Source: Planctomycetota bacterium (lineage in GTDB: Bacteria > Planctomycetota > Phycisphaerae > WQYP01). Taken from it: DNA of 59,803 bases. The stretch covers positions 1 to 59,803 of the forward strand of contig JAJZJL010000009.1 of assembly GCA_021810145.1 (NCBI GenBank), read 5' to 3'. Position 1 is the stretch's first letter. The number at the start of each line of letters is the position of its first letter. Made by a program: the position numbers and the translations under genes. The notes under the pieces were generated by a model, which made no database searches, was not told the origin of the DNA, and saw only the letters and a program-made list of their open reading frames with translations. This document shows positions 16,464 to 24,834 of the stretch, in pieces.

Positions 16464-18911
16464 ATGATGGCAGATGCGGCATTGAATAATCCTTCTGATC
16501 TTTCCACGCAGCGCTTTGCGGCAGTTGCGGTGGATCAGGCTCTGGATATGGATTTGACCTACGGCATACCGGTGGAATTTCTTCCGGTGTTGCAGGTGGG
16601 ATCGCGCGTGCAGGTGCCATTGGGCAGGGGGAATCGACCGGTTAACGGAACCGTGCTGGAAATTACCGACCAGGCGCCGATATTCAAGGTTCCTGAGCAC
16701 ACCGCGGAAAAATCAATCCCAAAACCGCCGGACGAATCCCCATCACAGCAGGAATCGTTATGGAACCTCGGCGCGGTAGAGCCGGCTAAAGCCCCGGCGG
16801 CCGCGAAAATTAAAAATATTCTGGCGGTTTATCCGGAAATTGATCCGGTTCCCGCGGATTTACTGGAAATGGCCCGCTGGATCAGCCGTTACTATTGCTG
16901 TCCGCTGGGGCTGGTTCTTGCCACAATTGTGCCGGCGGCGGTGAAGAAAAATGTTCGTCTGCCCCGGCAGATATACATTCATCGCGTTGAAGATCAGCCT
17001 GAAATGGAATCGCGTCTGGCGGGTTTGGTAGCGCGCACACGCAGCACTTTTTCAGCGGTGTGGGAAATTCTGGCCCAGGGGCCACTGACGCAGGAAGAGC
17101 TGCTGGCAAAAATACCGGTTTCCAAGCCCATGCTGAAGCGATTTGTTTCAATGGGCCTGCTGCGGCTGGAGAAGCGCATCATCTGGCCGGATTCAGCCCG
17201 GCTGGGATTGCCGGCATCCGGAAAATTGCCTGCGCCGACCGGTGCGGATTTTGCGTTGACAAGTCAGCAGGCGGATGCCATGGAAGCACTTTTGCCATTA
17301 TTGAATCCGCCGCGGTTCGCGGTGCGGCTGATATTCGGCGTTACCGGTTCAGGCAAGACAGAACTGTACATACGATGCATTGACCAGGTAATCGCCTCCG
17401 GGCGGCAGGCCATTGTGCTGGTGCCGGAAATATCATTAACGGCGCAGTTGATCAGCCGATTTACCGCGAGATTTGAGCGCGTGGCAGTGCTGCACAGCGG
17501 TATGGCCGATGCGCAGCGGCATCAGCATTGGCATTCCATAGCGGCAGGCTGGGCGCAGGTGATTATCGGGGCGCGGTCGGCGATTTTTGCGCCGGTGCCG
17601 AAGCTGGGGTTAATTGTGGTTGATGAAGAGCATGAGCCATCCTACAAACAGGACAGCGCGCCGCGATATCATGCGCGGGATGTGGCGGTGCGGCGCGGGC
17701 AAAGCAGCGGGGTTCCGGTATTGCTGGGATCCGCAACGCCCTCGCTGGAAACCTGGCGCAATGCTCATGAGAATCCGCACTATGGACTGATTCAATTGAC
17801 ATCACGCCCGCGCGGATTGCTTATGCCCCAGGTATTGACGGTGGATATGCGGGAGCAACGCCACCGCCGCCGCGGGTTGCATGCGTTATCGATGGTGCTG
17901 GAAAAGCGGCTTGCCCAGACCCTGGCGGATAAGGGACAGGCGATATTTCTGTTAAACCGGCGCGGCTATGCGCATTATGTGGCGTGTCCCCGGTGTGATT
18001 TTGTGCTCATGTGCGACCGCTGCGACGCGACAATGGTGGTGCATCGGCATGCACTGGAGTCGTATGAAAGTTCCCCGGGCCTGCCCGAGCGATATATTCA
18101 GTGTCATTACTGCCTGACAAGTCAATTGCTGCCGGAACGGTGCCCGAGCTGTCAGGCGCGGCTGGTGCAACTGGGCCAGGGTACACAGAGGGTGGAAGAG
18201 GAGTTACAGAGAAAATTTCCGCTGCTGAAAGTGGCGCGGATGGACAGCGATTCAATGCGCCACGCCGCCCATTATCAGCAGACACTGCAAAGCTTTGCCA
18301 AAGGCGAACTGGACATGCTGCTGGGCACACAGATGATTGCCAAGGGGCTGGACTTTCCCAATGTGACATTGGTGGGGGTATTAAATGCGGACCTGGCGAT
18401 GACCAGTCCGGATTTCCGGGCGGCGGAGCGGACCTTTCAGTTGATCTGTCAGGTGGCCGGACGCTGCGGGCGAACGCAACGGCCGGGACTGGTGGTGGTG
18501 CAGACCATGCAGCCGCAGGAACCGGCGGTAATGTTTGCGGCACAGCATGATTACACCGCATTTGTGCGGCACGAACTGGAACATCGCAGGAGTTTTAATT
18601 ATCCACCGTTCGGCAGGATGGTACGCTTGGTGCTTTCAGATACCGATTACATTTCGCTGACCGATGAGGCAAAACAGTTAATGGCAATCATTGAGAAATC
18701 TCCGGGATGCAAACCGGAAACCATCCGCCATATCGGTCCGCAAAATGCGCCCATGCAGCGCCTCGATGAAAAGTATCGCATGGAAATAATTTTATTTGCC
18801 GCCACGCCCGGGCCTTTGCAGCAGATTCTGACCGACCTGCGGCAACAGGGCGTGTTTCAGCATTTCAAAGCCGAGGTGGTGGTGGATGTGGACCCCATGG
18901 CCATGCAGTAA
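16464..18911 (+). CDS. priA: primosomal protein N' (replication restart helicase PriA)
   Basis: The 3'-to-5' superfamily 2 helicase that reloads the replisome at stalled forks. The 815 residues include the N-terminal 3'-DNA-binding domain (A-V-A-V-D-Q-A-L-D-M-D-L-T-Y at about 18-30), the Walker A box GVTGSGKTE at about residue 292, the D-E-E-H Walker B box at about 387, and the zinc cluster at about 507-560 with paired cysteines CPRC, CDRC, CHYC and CPSC. The C-terminal helicase motifs G-T-Q-M-I-A-K-G-L-D-F-P and Q-V-A-G-R-C-G-R are intact. Length is slightly above the usual 730, owing to a linker near residues 75-115. It converges with the HD-GYP gene 9 bases away. Confidence 0.97.
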   Translation: MMADAALNNPSDLSTQRFAAVAVDQALDMDLTYGIPVEFLPVLQVGSRVQVPLGRGNRPVNGTVLEITDQAPIFKVPEHTAEKSIPKPPDESPSQQESLWNLGAVEPAKAPAAAKIKNILAVYPEIDPVPADLLEMARWISRYYCCPLGLVLATIVPAAVKKNVRLPRQIYIHRVEDQPEMESRLAGLVARTRSTFSAVWEILAQGPLTQEELLAKIPVSKPMLKRFVSMGLLRLEKRIIWPDSARLGLPASGKLPAPTGADFALTSQQADAMEALLPLLNPPRFAVRLIFGVTGSGKTELYIRCIDQVIASGRQAIVLVPEISLTAQLISRFTARFERVAVLHSGMADAQRHQHWHSIAAGWAQVIIGARSAIFAPVPKLGLIVVDEEHEPSYKQDSAPRYHARDVAVRRGQSSGVPVLLGSATPSLETWRNAHENPHYGLIQLTSRPRGLLMPQVLTVDMREQRHRRRGLHALSMVLEKRLAQTLADKGQAIFLLNRRGYAHYVACPRCDFVLMCDRCDATMVVHRHALESYESSPGLPERYIQCHYCLTSQLLPERCPSCQARLVQLGQGTQRVEEELQRKFPLLKVARMDSDSMRHAAHYQQTLQSFAKGELDMLLGTQMIAKGLDFPNVTLVGVLNADLAMTSPDFRAAERTFQLICQVAGRCGRTQRPGLVVVQTMQPQEPAVMFAAQHDYTAFVRHELEHRRSFNYPPFGRMVRLVLSDTDYISLTDEAKQLMAIIEKSPGCKPETIRHIGPQNAPMQRLDEKYRMEIILFAATPGPLQQILTDLRQQGVFQHFKAEVVVDVDPMAMQ

Positions 18912-18920
18912 CGCTCGGCA

Positions 18921-20336
18921 TCAGGCGATCTTGCCGGCTGATTGTTCCTGCGATCGTTTCAGCGCATCGAGACAGTCCGGGTCAAATGCGACACCACGGT
19001 CTTTTTCCATAATGGCCAAAGCCTCGGCAATGCCGCGGCCGGGATGATAGGGGCGATCAGAAGTCAGAGCGTCAAAGACATCCGCGGTTGTAAGAATACG
19101 CACCACTTGGGGAATTTCCGCACCTTTGAGTCCGCGCGGATACCCTTTGCCATCGAGGCGTTCATGATGCGATCCGGCACTGAACGCCATGGAGGCGAAA
19201 ACCGAAACCCGATCCAGAATCTGCTCGGAGAAGACCGGATGCAGGCGCACACGGGCCCATTCCTGTTCATCAAGCTTGCCGGGTTTATCCAGAATCGAAT
19301 TGCTCACGCCGAGCTTGCCGATGTCATGCAGCAGTCCCAGCCGTTTGAGCCAGCGGGCTTCCGCGGGGTTGATGCCGAATTGCCGACCGATTGCCAGCGC
19401 ATAATCCGCCACGCGGTGGCTGTGGCCGTTGGTGTATGGGCTTTTGGAGTCAATAACATCAGCAAAGCCCTGCGCGATCTGGTCGATCTGCGGTTCATCA
19501 ACATATTGAATCAGAGGTTGCGGTTCAAGGGTACGCACGTGCGTTTCCAGGCTGCTGTCTTTGAGCATGTTCCATAAATCGGAGGTTGCGGCGACGGATT
19601 CAAAGGCCTGCACAAGCGACGGGTCAAACCAGGTTCCGGAACGGCGTTTGACCTGCTCCAGCGCTTCCCTGGGACCGCTGATGGCGTGAAACACTTCCGC
19701 CACCTGAGCCAGCAATGCGATGCGGCTTTCAATGGGAATTTCGGTTCCCGCCGCGCCTGCCGGATTTCCACCGCCATTCCAGTGTTCATCAAGCCGTCGG
19801 ATGGCGTCGGCCACGGGCATGGCAAAACCGATTCGGGCGGCGATGCCGGCCCCGCGTTCACAGCGGGAGGTGATCAGTTCGCGTGAAAGTGTTCGGCCAT
19901 GAATGGCAAGATGCACCAGCTTTCCAACGCGCTTGCGCAAGGGGGCATTCGGAGCAAGGTTGGCCAGAACAAAACGTGTGAGCTGGGAAATACTTTGCGT
20001 ATCAATTTGTCGAAAGCGGCTTTTAACCGCCAGATCATCACTGCCATAAAGTTCGCAGACACGCGCGGCGTTGCTGGAGCAGCCGATGTCTTTGAGCAGC
20101 AATGTGTAATACAAATTGGAAAGCGTCCGCACCGGCAGGCCAACGTGTGTGCCGATGTTCATACCGATCCAGCAGACACGAATGCAATGACCGGCGGGCA
20201 ACCCCTCGGTCAGGTCCAGCGCATAGCTCAAAGCCCCGATAACTTCCGACAGTGCCATGCGATGGCCGACGGGATAGCGTTCATCCGCGAATGCATCCAG
20301 CGGGGCCATGGGAAGCAATGAAGAAATCGGCGTCAT
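18921..20336 (-). CDS. HD-GYP domain protein (probable c-di-GMP phosphodiesterase)
   Basis: The C-terminal half is a complete HD-GYP domain: H-D-I-G-K-L-G near residue 335 and H-H-E-R-L-D-G-K-G-Y-P near 389, followed by A-D-V-F-D-A-L-T-S-D-R-P-Y. Such domains hydrolyse cyclic di-GMP with a metal centre. The first half (about residues 25-130, GHCIRV to LLLKDIGCSSNAAR) resembles a second, degenerate HD domain lacking the HD metal pair. I start it at the ATG at 20336 (MTPISSLLPMAPLD); a GTG start 17 codons upstream is possible. No transmembrane or receiver domain is seen, so input probably comes through the degenerate domain. Confidence 0.9.
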   Translation of the reverse strand: MTPISSLLPMAPLDAFADERYPVGHRMALSEVIGALSYALDLTEGLPAGHCIRVCWIGMNIGTHVGLPVRTLSNLYYTLLLKDIGCSSNAARVCELYGSDDLAVKSRFRQIDTQSISQLTRFVLANLAPNAPLRKRVGKLVHLAIHGRTLSRELITSRCERGAGIAARIGFAMPVADAIRRLDEHWNGGGNPAGAAGTEIPIESRIALLAQVAEVFHAISGPREALEQVKRRSGTWFDPSLVQAFESVAATSDLWNMLKDSSLETHVRTLEPQPLIQYVDEPQIDQIAQGFADVIDSKSPYTNGHSHRVADYALAIGRQFGINPAEARWLKRLGLLHDIGKLGVSNSILDKPGKLDEQEWARVRLHPVFSEQILDRVSVFASMAFSAGSHHERLDGKGYPRGLKGAEIPQVVRILTTADVFDALTSDRPYHPGRGIAEALAIMEKDRGVAFDPDCLDALKRSQEQSAGKIA

Positions 20337-20516
20337 GATACTTGCCCTATGCCGTGGAAAAAACGACCATCCTTTCCACCCGACCACGTAAAGAACACAC
20401 CAGTTGCATGTGCCAACGGCACTGCGACGTGAACCAATGGATCATCGGCAACATGCCGGTGACCGCGGCAGTAAAATCCGGATCGCCAGGCTTATGGGAC
20501 ACGAGTTAATGGCAAA

Positions 20517-21488
20517 TCAGGACTTTGGCGGTTCAATGGGGTCAACGGTAGCGGCGGCAAACCAGGCGGAGACGGGTGAAACCGCCCGGCACTCCGGACA
20601 CTGAATGTCCGTATTCATAAATGATGCGCGGCAATTTGGACAGTGGCCATGCTGTGCGAACATGTCGAAATGCGTGCCGCAATTGGAGCAGGTCCAGAAT
20701 GTGCCGACCCGGGGACCCATGTGGCAATTCGGGCAGTGGTACTGCGTGTGGCGGGGAATTTTATTCATAAGCATCAGGCGCGTGGATTGGCGATACGCGT
20801 TGACGGCCTCAAAAATCAGAAACGCGGCGATTGCCATCAGGTAAATCTGTCCGCTTCTGAATGCAAAGATTCCCAGCATGCCGGAACCCAGCAGACCGAC
20901 AACCGAGGCAATGCGCAAAGCTAATCCCTCGCCGGTGACAAACCAGAGCAGCGACCAGAGTATTTTCCCGCCGTCAAGTGGATAAACTGGAAGCAGGTTG
21001 AATACCAGCAGCACCATATTAATAAGCACAATGCGAGCCAGAAACCTGCCGATGTTTCCCGCGGCGGCGGGAGAGTCAAACAAAACATGCAGAAAATTGT
21101 TCACGGTCAGCGGGGCATGTGGTGCCACGGTGAGCCAGAAAATTCCCACGGTAATGGGAATCAGAATCACATTGACCAGCGGACCGGCGACAATGCTCCA
21201 GAGCATGGCACCCGGTCGCCACGGTGGCGATACATACGCAAAGCCGCCAAAGGGCCAGAGAATGATGGTATCCGCCGTGCCGCCCACGGATCGGCAGGCC
21301 AGGGCATGACCAAATTCATGGATCAGAACAATTCCAAACAGCGCCACAATTTCCAGAAATTGCCATATCGGGCTGCTGTAGTAATGGCCACGGGCGCTCA
21401 TTTCAAACAGGACAATCAGGAACCAGGAAATATGCAGATAAACGGTTATTCCCAGAAACTGAAAAAGGCGTATTGATCCGGCGCGCAT
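20517..21488 (-). CDS. site-2 protease-type M50 metalloprotease with C-terminal zinc ribbons
   Basis: An intramembrane zinc protease of the S2P/SpoIVFB group, which cleaves membrane-bound substrates such as anti-sigma factors. H-E-F-G-H near residue 56 and the distal D-G motif in LLPVYPLDGGKIL are both present, with about six helices. The start at 21488 (MRAGSIRLFQFLGI) is favoured because GGAG lies 8 bases upstream. Unlike most S2P proteins it ends in about 60 residues with four CxxC knuckles (CPNC, CSNC, CPNC, CPEC), forming two rubredoxin-like zinc ribbons that may bind substrate or sense redox. No anti-sigma partner lies nearby. Confidence 0.9.
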   Translation of the reverse strand: MRAGSIRLFQFLGITVYLHISWFLIVLFEMSARGHYYSSPIWQFLEIVALFGIVLIHEFGHALACRSVGGTADTIILWPFGGFAYVSPPWRPGAMLWSIVAGPLVNVILIPITVGIFWLTVAPHAPLTVNNFLHVLFDSPAAAGNIGRFLARIVLINMVLLVFNLLPVYPLDGGKILWSLLWFVTGEGLALRIASVVGLLGSGMLGIFAFRSGQIYLMAIAAFLIFEAVNAYRQSTRLMLMNKIPRHTQYHCPNCHMGPRVGTFWTCSNCGTHFDMFAQHGHCPNCRASFMNTDIQCPECRAVSPVSAWFAAATVDPIEPPKS

Positions 21489-21617
21489 CTGTTGGCTCCA
21501 AACGGATGACAATTCCATGCCGCGACCGTATCCGCAACTCCTGCCGAGGCTCTTGTTATTGTAGCGTCTTTACGCCAACCGCGTGGAGAGTCAGCAGCGG
21601 AATGTTGAAATCCGAGT

Positions 21618-22022
21618 CTATCTCCGAACACGCCGGGAGAATTTGCGCATCCAGATCGTGGTATCGGATTTGTCCAAGCGGCCATTGGCGACGCCGAGGC
21701 CCAGCGTAATTAGTTCCTCGTTGGTTGCCGTTAAATCATGGCCATTAACTTTCAAAAACGCAATCGCTGAAATCACTGCTGCGCGTTTGTTGCCGTCATG
21801 GAAAGCATGCGCCTGGCATATATGAAACAGATAGGCGGCGGCCATGGCGGCAATCCCACGATGCAGGTATTGTCCATCAAATGCCGCCTGCGGCATGATC
21901 ACCGCGGACTCCAGAAGCCCGTAATCGCGCAACCCGGCCATTCCACCTTCATGCGCAATGGAATCATCGTGCAAACTCATCACATCATCAACGGTTAAAA
22001 AGGTAATCTTCGTGCGGCTCAT
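21618..22022 (-). CDS. doc: Doc/Fic-family toxin
   Basis: A 134-residue Fic-fold protein of the death-on-curing group; Doc of phage P1 phosphorylates and inactivates EF-Tu. The Fic motif H72-A-F-H-D-G-N-K-R80 is intact and has the Doc-type form with A-A-V following. The gene overlaps the upstream antitoxin by 4 bases (ATGA), so the pair is co-translated with antitoxin first, as expected. The antitoxin is not a Phd relative but an AbrB/MazE-type protein, a known alternative pairing. The active site looks complete, so the module is likely functional. Confidence 0.92.
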   Translation of the reverse strand: MSRTKITFLTVDDVMSLHDDSIAHEGGMAGLRDYGLLESAVIMPQAAFDGQYLHRGIAAMAAAYLFHICQAHAFHDGNKRAAVISAIAFLKVNGHDLTATNEELITLGLGVANGRLDKSDTTIWMRKFSRRVRR

Positions 22023-22252
22023 TTTGCCAACTCACGCAACGCCTTGCCGTATTTTGTGCGAATTTCTCCCATGATCTTCTCCAGCGTTTCCTTACCGATC
22101 CCGGCGCTGACGGGCGTGACAATCAATCGCGGGCCATCCACGGTAATCTGCACCTGATCTCCAACGTGCAGTCCAACCAAATCCATGATGGTGTTATCCA
22201 ACGGCAACGCGCTGCCGTTACCAACTTTTCGAACGGTTTTTATCAATGACAT
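22019..22252 (-). CDS. AbrB/MazE-type antitoxin
   Basis: A 77-residue SpoVT/AbrB swapped-hairpin protein. The N-terminal fold signature is VRKVGNGSALPLD, then L-H-V-G-D-Q-V-Q-I-T-V-D-G. The C-terminal 30 residues (K-E-T-L-E-K-I-M-G-E-I-R-T-K-Y-G) would form the toxin-binding helix. It should neutralise Doc and repress its own operon. An inverted repeat ATTACA-n-TGTAAT lies 36-48 bases upstream and is the likely operator. It overlaps doc by 4 bases. Confidence 0.88.
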   Translation of the reverse strand: MSLIKTVRKVGNGSALPLDNTIMDLVGLHVGDQVQITVDGPRLIVTPVSAGIGKETLEKIMGEIRTKYGKALRELAK

Positions 22253-22680
22253 AATCCGACTCCTGATACACGGAAATACGTTACAGTATTACATTGTAAT
22301 CACAACAGGATCGGAAAGCAACGATGCGTGACCGACCTGCGTGAGAGAGAATCGGAATGTGCGTGATATTTTGCACACAGCGGGCTTAGCATGATGCGGA
22401 AGCATCATGGTTGGAAGAGAACTGAGGTTTAGTGCTCTGTCACGCCTGCTGTTGCACACTGCGTTGCCACCGCCGGGCCGAGGATCGCACTTCTTGGCAC
22501 GCCGCTGCGATGCCAACTTGGCGCTTCCGCATCAAGCTAATAAAGCCATTATCTTCATTTTAATTGGGATGTTCACCCGCCTTGGCCCTTTGGGGAAAGG
22601 CCCCACGGCGTTGTCGCAAATGGTATGTTTTTACAACCGTTTCACCACCTGCCGAAACCAATTGCCATGGCCCGGAGTGT
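22253..22680. other. intergenic region with GGAA-loop hairpin
   Basis: No gene seen. Besides the operator it contains the perfect hairpin CATGATGC-GGAA-GCATCATG at 22390-22409, with a GNRA-type tetraloop but no following T-run, so not a standard terminator. The rest shows no repeat family known from this window. Confidence 0.5.
22280..22300 (-). promoter_or_regulatory. candidate operator of the antitoxin-doc operon
   Basis: On the plus strand ATTACATTGTAAT at 22288-22300 is a 13-base palindrome with arms ATTACA/TGTAAT, preceded by another TTACA half-site at 22281. It lies 36-70 bases upstream of the antitoxin start, where an autorepressor would cover the promoter. Confidence 0.5.
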
Positions 22681-24006
22681 TTAACTTCCGCGTTGTTGTG
22701 GGCCACATTGCGCAAACGCGTCAAGCACATCGGCGAAAATGGTGTCGGAAACAGCGACGCCAGCTTCGGTAAGTGTAATGGCACTGTCGCAAAGGGCCAG
22801 GAGGCCCATGGGGCTGTACTTTTGTACGAGTTTTCGGAGAATGGCCATGGCATCCATGCCCGTGCGTTGCTGAAATTCATGCAGCACGATGCCTTCGTTT
22901 AGCCGCAGTTGGAGAATTGCCAGTTCGCCCCAGCGGGATGTACCGGTGAGATGTTCGATTTCCGTTATCGGCACGGCGGGTGTGGCGGCGTTTAGCGCAT
23001 CAATATAGCGTGTAAGACTTTGCACATTTTTCCAGCGAAAACCGGAATGATAACCCGCCGCGGATGGCCCAACCGCCAGATGATTTCGCGCTTTCCAGTA
23101 ATGAATGTTGTGCCGGCACGCTTGTCCCGGCCGGGCAAAATTGGAAATTTCATAGCGGATAAATCCAGCCTCCGCCAGACGCGCGCGGGTGTGGGCGAGC
23201 ATGTCGATCTGCAGTTCATCGGGTACCGCAGTGAATTCGCCTCGCTTCATTCGTGCGGTCATCGGCGTATTGGGTTCGTACATCAGGCCGTAGCAGGAAA
23301 GATGTGTGGAATTCAGTTCAATGGCCCGCCGCAAATTGCAATCCCAGTCTGAAAGCGTCTGGCCGGGAATGCCAAAGATGAGATCGAGGTTCAGGTTGTC
23401 TATGCCGACGGATCGGGCGATATCCATGGCAATCGGGACGCTTTCAGGATTATGATCGCGCTGGAGCACGGCAAGTTCGGTAATCGAAAAGCTCTGCGCA
23501 CCGAAACTGATACGATTAACTCCGCCATCGCGCAGGACTTTGGCCCGCTGAATATCAAAGGTGTTGGGATTGGCTTCCACGGTAAATTCGGTGAGGCGGT
23601 GAGTGTTGATGGCATTATTTATTTGCGCCAGGAGCCGGCTTAGCGCATCGGGTGATAAGAGTGTGGGTGTGCCACCGCCGATAAAAATGGTCTCCGGGGT
23701 CGCTTTTCCAAAGTGTGCGACGTGTAGTTCAAATTCTCTGCCCATTGCATCAAGAAAGGCGTCGGTTTGGTCCAGGTGGCCGGCCAGGGAGAAAAAATCG
23801 CAATAATGACATTTGCTGGTGCAAAACGGAATATGGACATAAAGTGCGTCAATCTGGGAATTTTCATCAAAATCTGCGGATGCGGGCAAGGCAAAAAAGC
23901 CATTCTGTGCCCGTATTTCCACCTGAGGAAGCGGAAGTTCAAAATTTTTGGGACGTTTATTGTCGTTTTTGCAATTGAGTTCGGATATAATTTTGTCATG
24001 CTGCAT
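22681..24006 (-). CDS. hemW: HemW-like radical SAM protein
   Basis: A radical SAM protein of the HemN/HemW family. The cluster motif C-T-S-K-C-H-Y-C at about residues 61-68 follows YVHIPF, and G-G-G-T-P-T-L-L-S SAM-binding follows. C-terminal HemW-type segments (G-E-L-A-I-L-Q-L-R-L-N-E-G-I) are present. HemW is thought to be a heme chaperone rather than a coproporphyrinogen oxidase, and the short C-x3-C-x2-C spacing without the HemN-specific tail favours that. The 441 residues include an unusual N-terminal extension of about 45, so a later start is possible although no better ribosome site was found. Confidence 0.88.
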   Translation of the reverse strand: MQHDKIISELNCKNDNKRPKNFELPLPQVEIRAQNGFFALPASADFDENSQIDALYVHIPFCTSKCHYCDFFSLAGHLDQTDAFLDAMGREFELHVAHFGKATPETIFIGGGTPTLLSPDALSRLLAQINNAINTHRLTEFTVEANPNTFDIQRAKVLRDGGVNRISFGAQSFSITELAVLQRDHNPESVPIAMDIARSVGIDNLNLDLIFGIPGQTLSDWDCNLRRAIELNSTHLSCYGLMYEPNTPMTARMKRGEFTAVPDELQIDMLAHTRARLAEAGFIRYEISNFARPGQACRHNIHYWKARNHLAVGPSAAGYHSGFRWKNVQSLTRYIDALNAATPAVPITEIEHLTGTSRWGELAILQLRLNEGIVLHEFQQRTGMDAMAILRKLVQKYSPMGLLALCDSAITLTEAGVAVSDTIFADVLDAFAQCGPQQRGS

Positions 24007-24081
24007 GGCGTTGTGGCCGATAAATTCTCATAGTTTAGCATAAATCCCGGATTAAGGGATATGCAGAAACGGAGGCCGCTG

Positions 24082-24603
24082 ATGGATTTAGTGCTTGTGA
24101 TTTTCAAAGAGGATGGACAGAGGCGCGAATTTTCCCTGCTTAAGGAGCGGACCACCATTGGAAGATCGGATGAATCTGATCTGCAGATTCCGCTTCCCAC
24201 CGTATCGAGAAATCATTGTGAAATTGTAATTCAGGACAACACCCCGGTACTCAATGACCTGGACAGCTCCAACGGCACGTATCAGAACAACCAGCGCATT
24301 ACCTCTTCGCAGACACTGGTGGCCGGCGATCATATTCGCGTTGGGCCGGTGACTTTTACGGTGGTCATTGATGGCGAACCGCACCAGATCAAACCCATTC
24401 GCACCATACTTGGTGATATGGCCATGGAACCGGTGCAGGATCATTCCATTACGGAAACCGGTGATACGGTTGATGTTACACCGGATGGTGATATTCCCAT
24501 CGCCCGTCCCATTGAAGATGAAGTGAGCCTGGATGACGATGAGGATGATCACGATCCGCTCAAGGCGCTTGAAAATCTCAATTCACAGCAGTCCCGTAAA
24601 TAA
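24082..24603 (+). CDS. FHA domain protein
   Basis: A small phosphothreonine-binding adaptor. Residues about 20-85 form one FHA domain with the canonical residues in T-T-I-G-R-S-D-E-S-D-L, V-S-R-N-H-C-E-I and L-D-S-S-N-G-T-Y. The C-terminal 60 residues are acidic and unstructured (E-V-S-L-D-D-D-E-D-D-H-D). I start it at 24082 because GGAGG is 7 bases upstream; an in-frame ATG at 24061 lacks one. It is divergent from the hemW-like gene by about 75 bases and followed by the desulfurase gene. Its binding partner, presumably a Ser/Thr kinase substrate, is not in the window. Confidence 0.9.
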   Translation: MDLVLVIFKEDGQRREFSLLKERTTIGRSDESDLQIPLPTVSRNHCEIVIQDNTPVLNDLDSSNGTYQNNQRITSSQTLVAGDHIRVGPVTFTVVIDGEPHQIKPIRTILGDMAMEPVQDHSITETGDTVDVTPDGDIPIARPIEDEVSLDDDEDDHDPLKALENLNSQQSRK

Positions 24604-24834
24604 TGGCCAGTTGATGTGCCGTTTCTCAACGCCCCCGACCGATTCCGCATGGGAAGGCAGATGCAACATTGCCTCCAATGCATGTGGAACCTGCGGTATC
24701 AAAAGATCAAAACGATTCTGCCAATTAAAGTTCCATCATATTGAACCTCACGGCTTAAGCTTCTATCATGGCTCAGGTTGAGTATGTCCTGTTATCCGCG
24801 CGCCGGCGATATCGGCTGCGGGAGGAATTGTGTC

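Noticed and set aside
15971..16489. Open frame of 172 codons with an internal peptide repeat
   Set aside because: The repeated peptide comes from the tandem copies of block C, and the frame overlaps the start of priA.
18007..18561. Minus-strand frame inside priA
   Set aside because: Very Pro/Ser-rich antisense shadow of a certain gene.
22390..22409. Hairpin as a transcription terminator
   Set aside because: Perfect stem and GGAA loop, but no T-run follows and no gene ends just before it on the plus strand.
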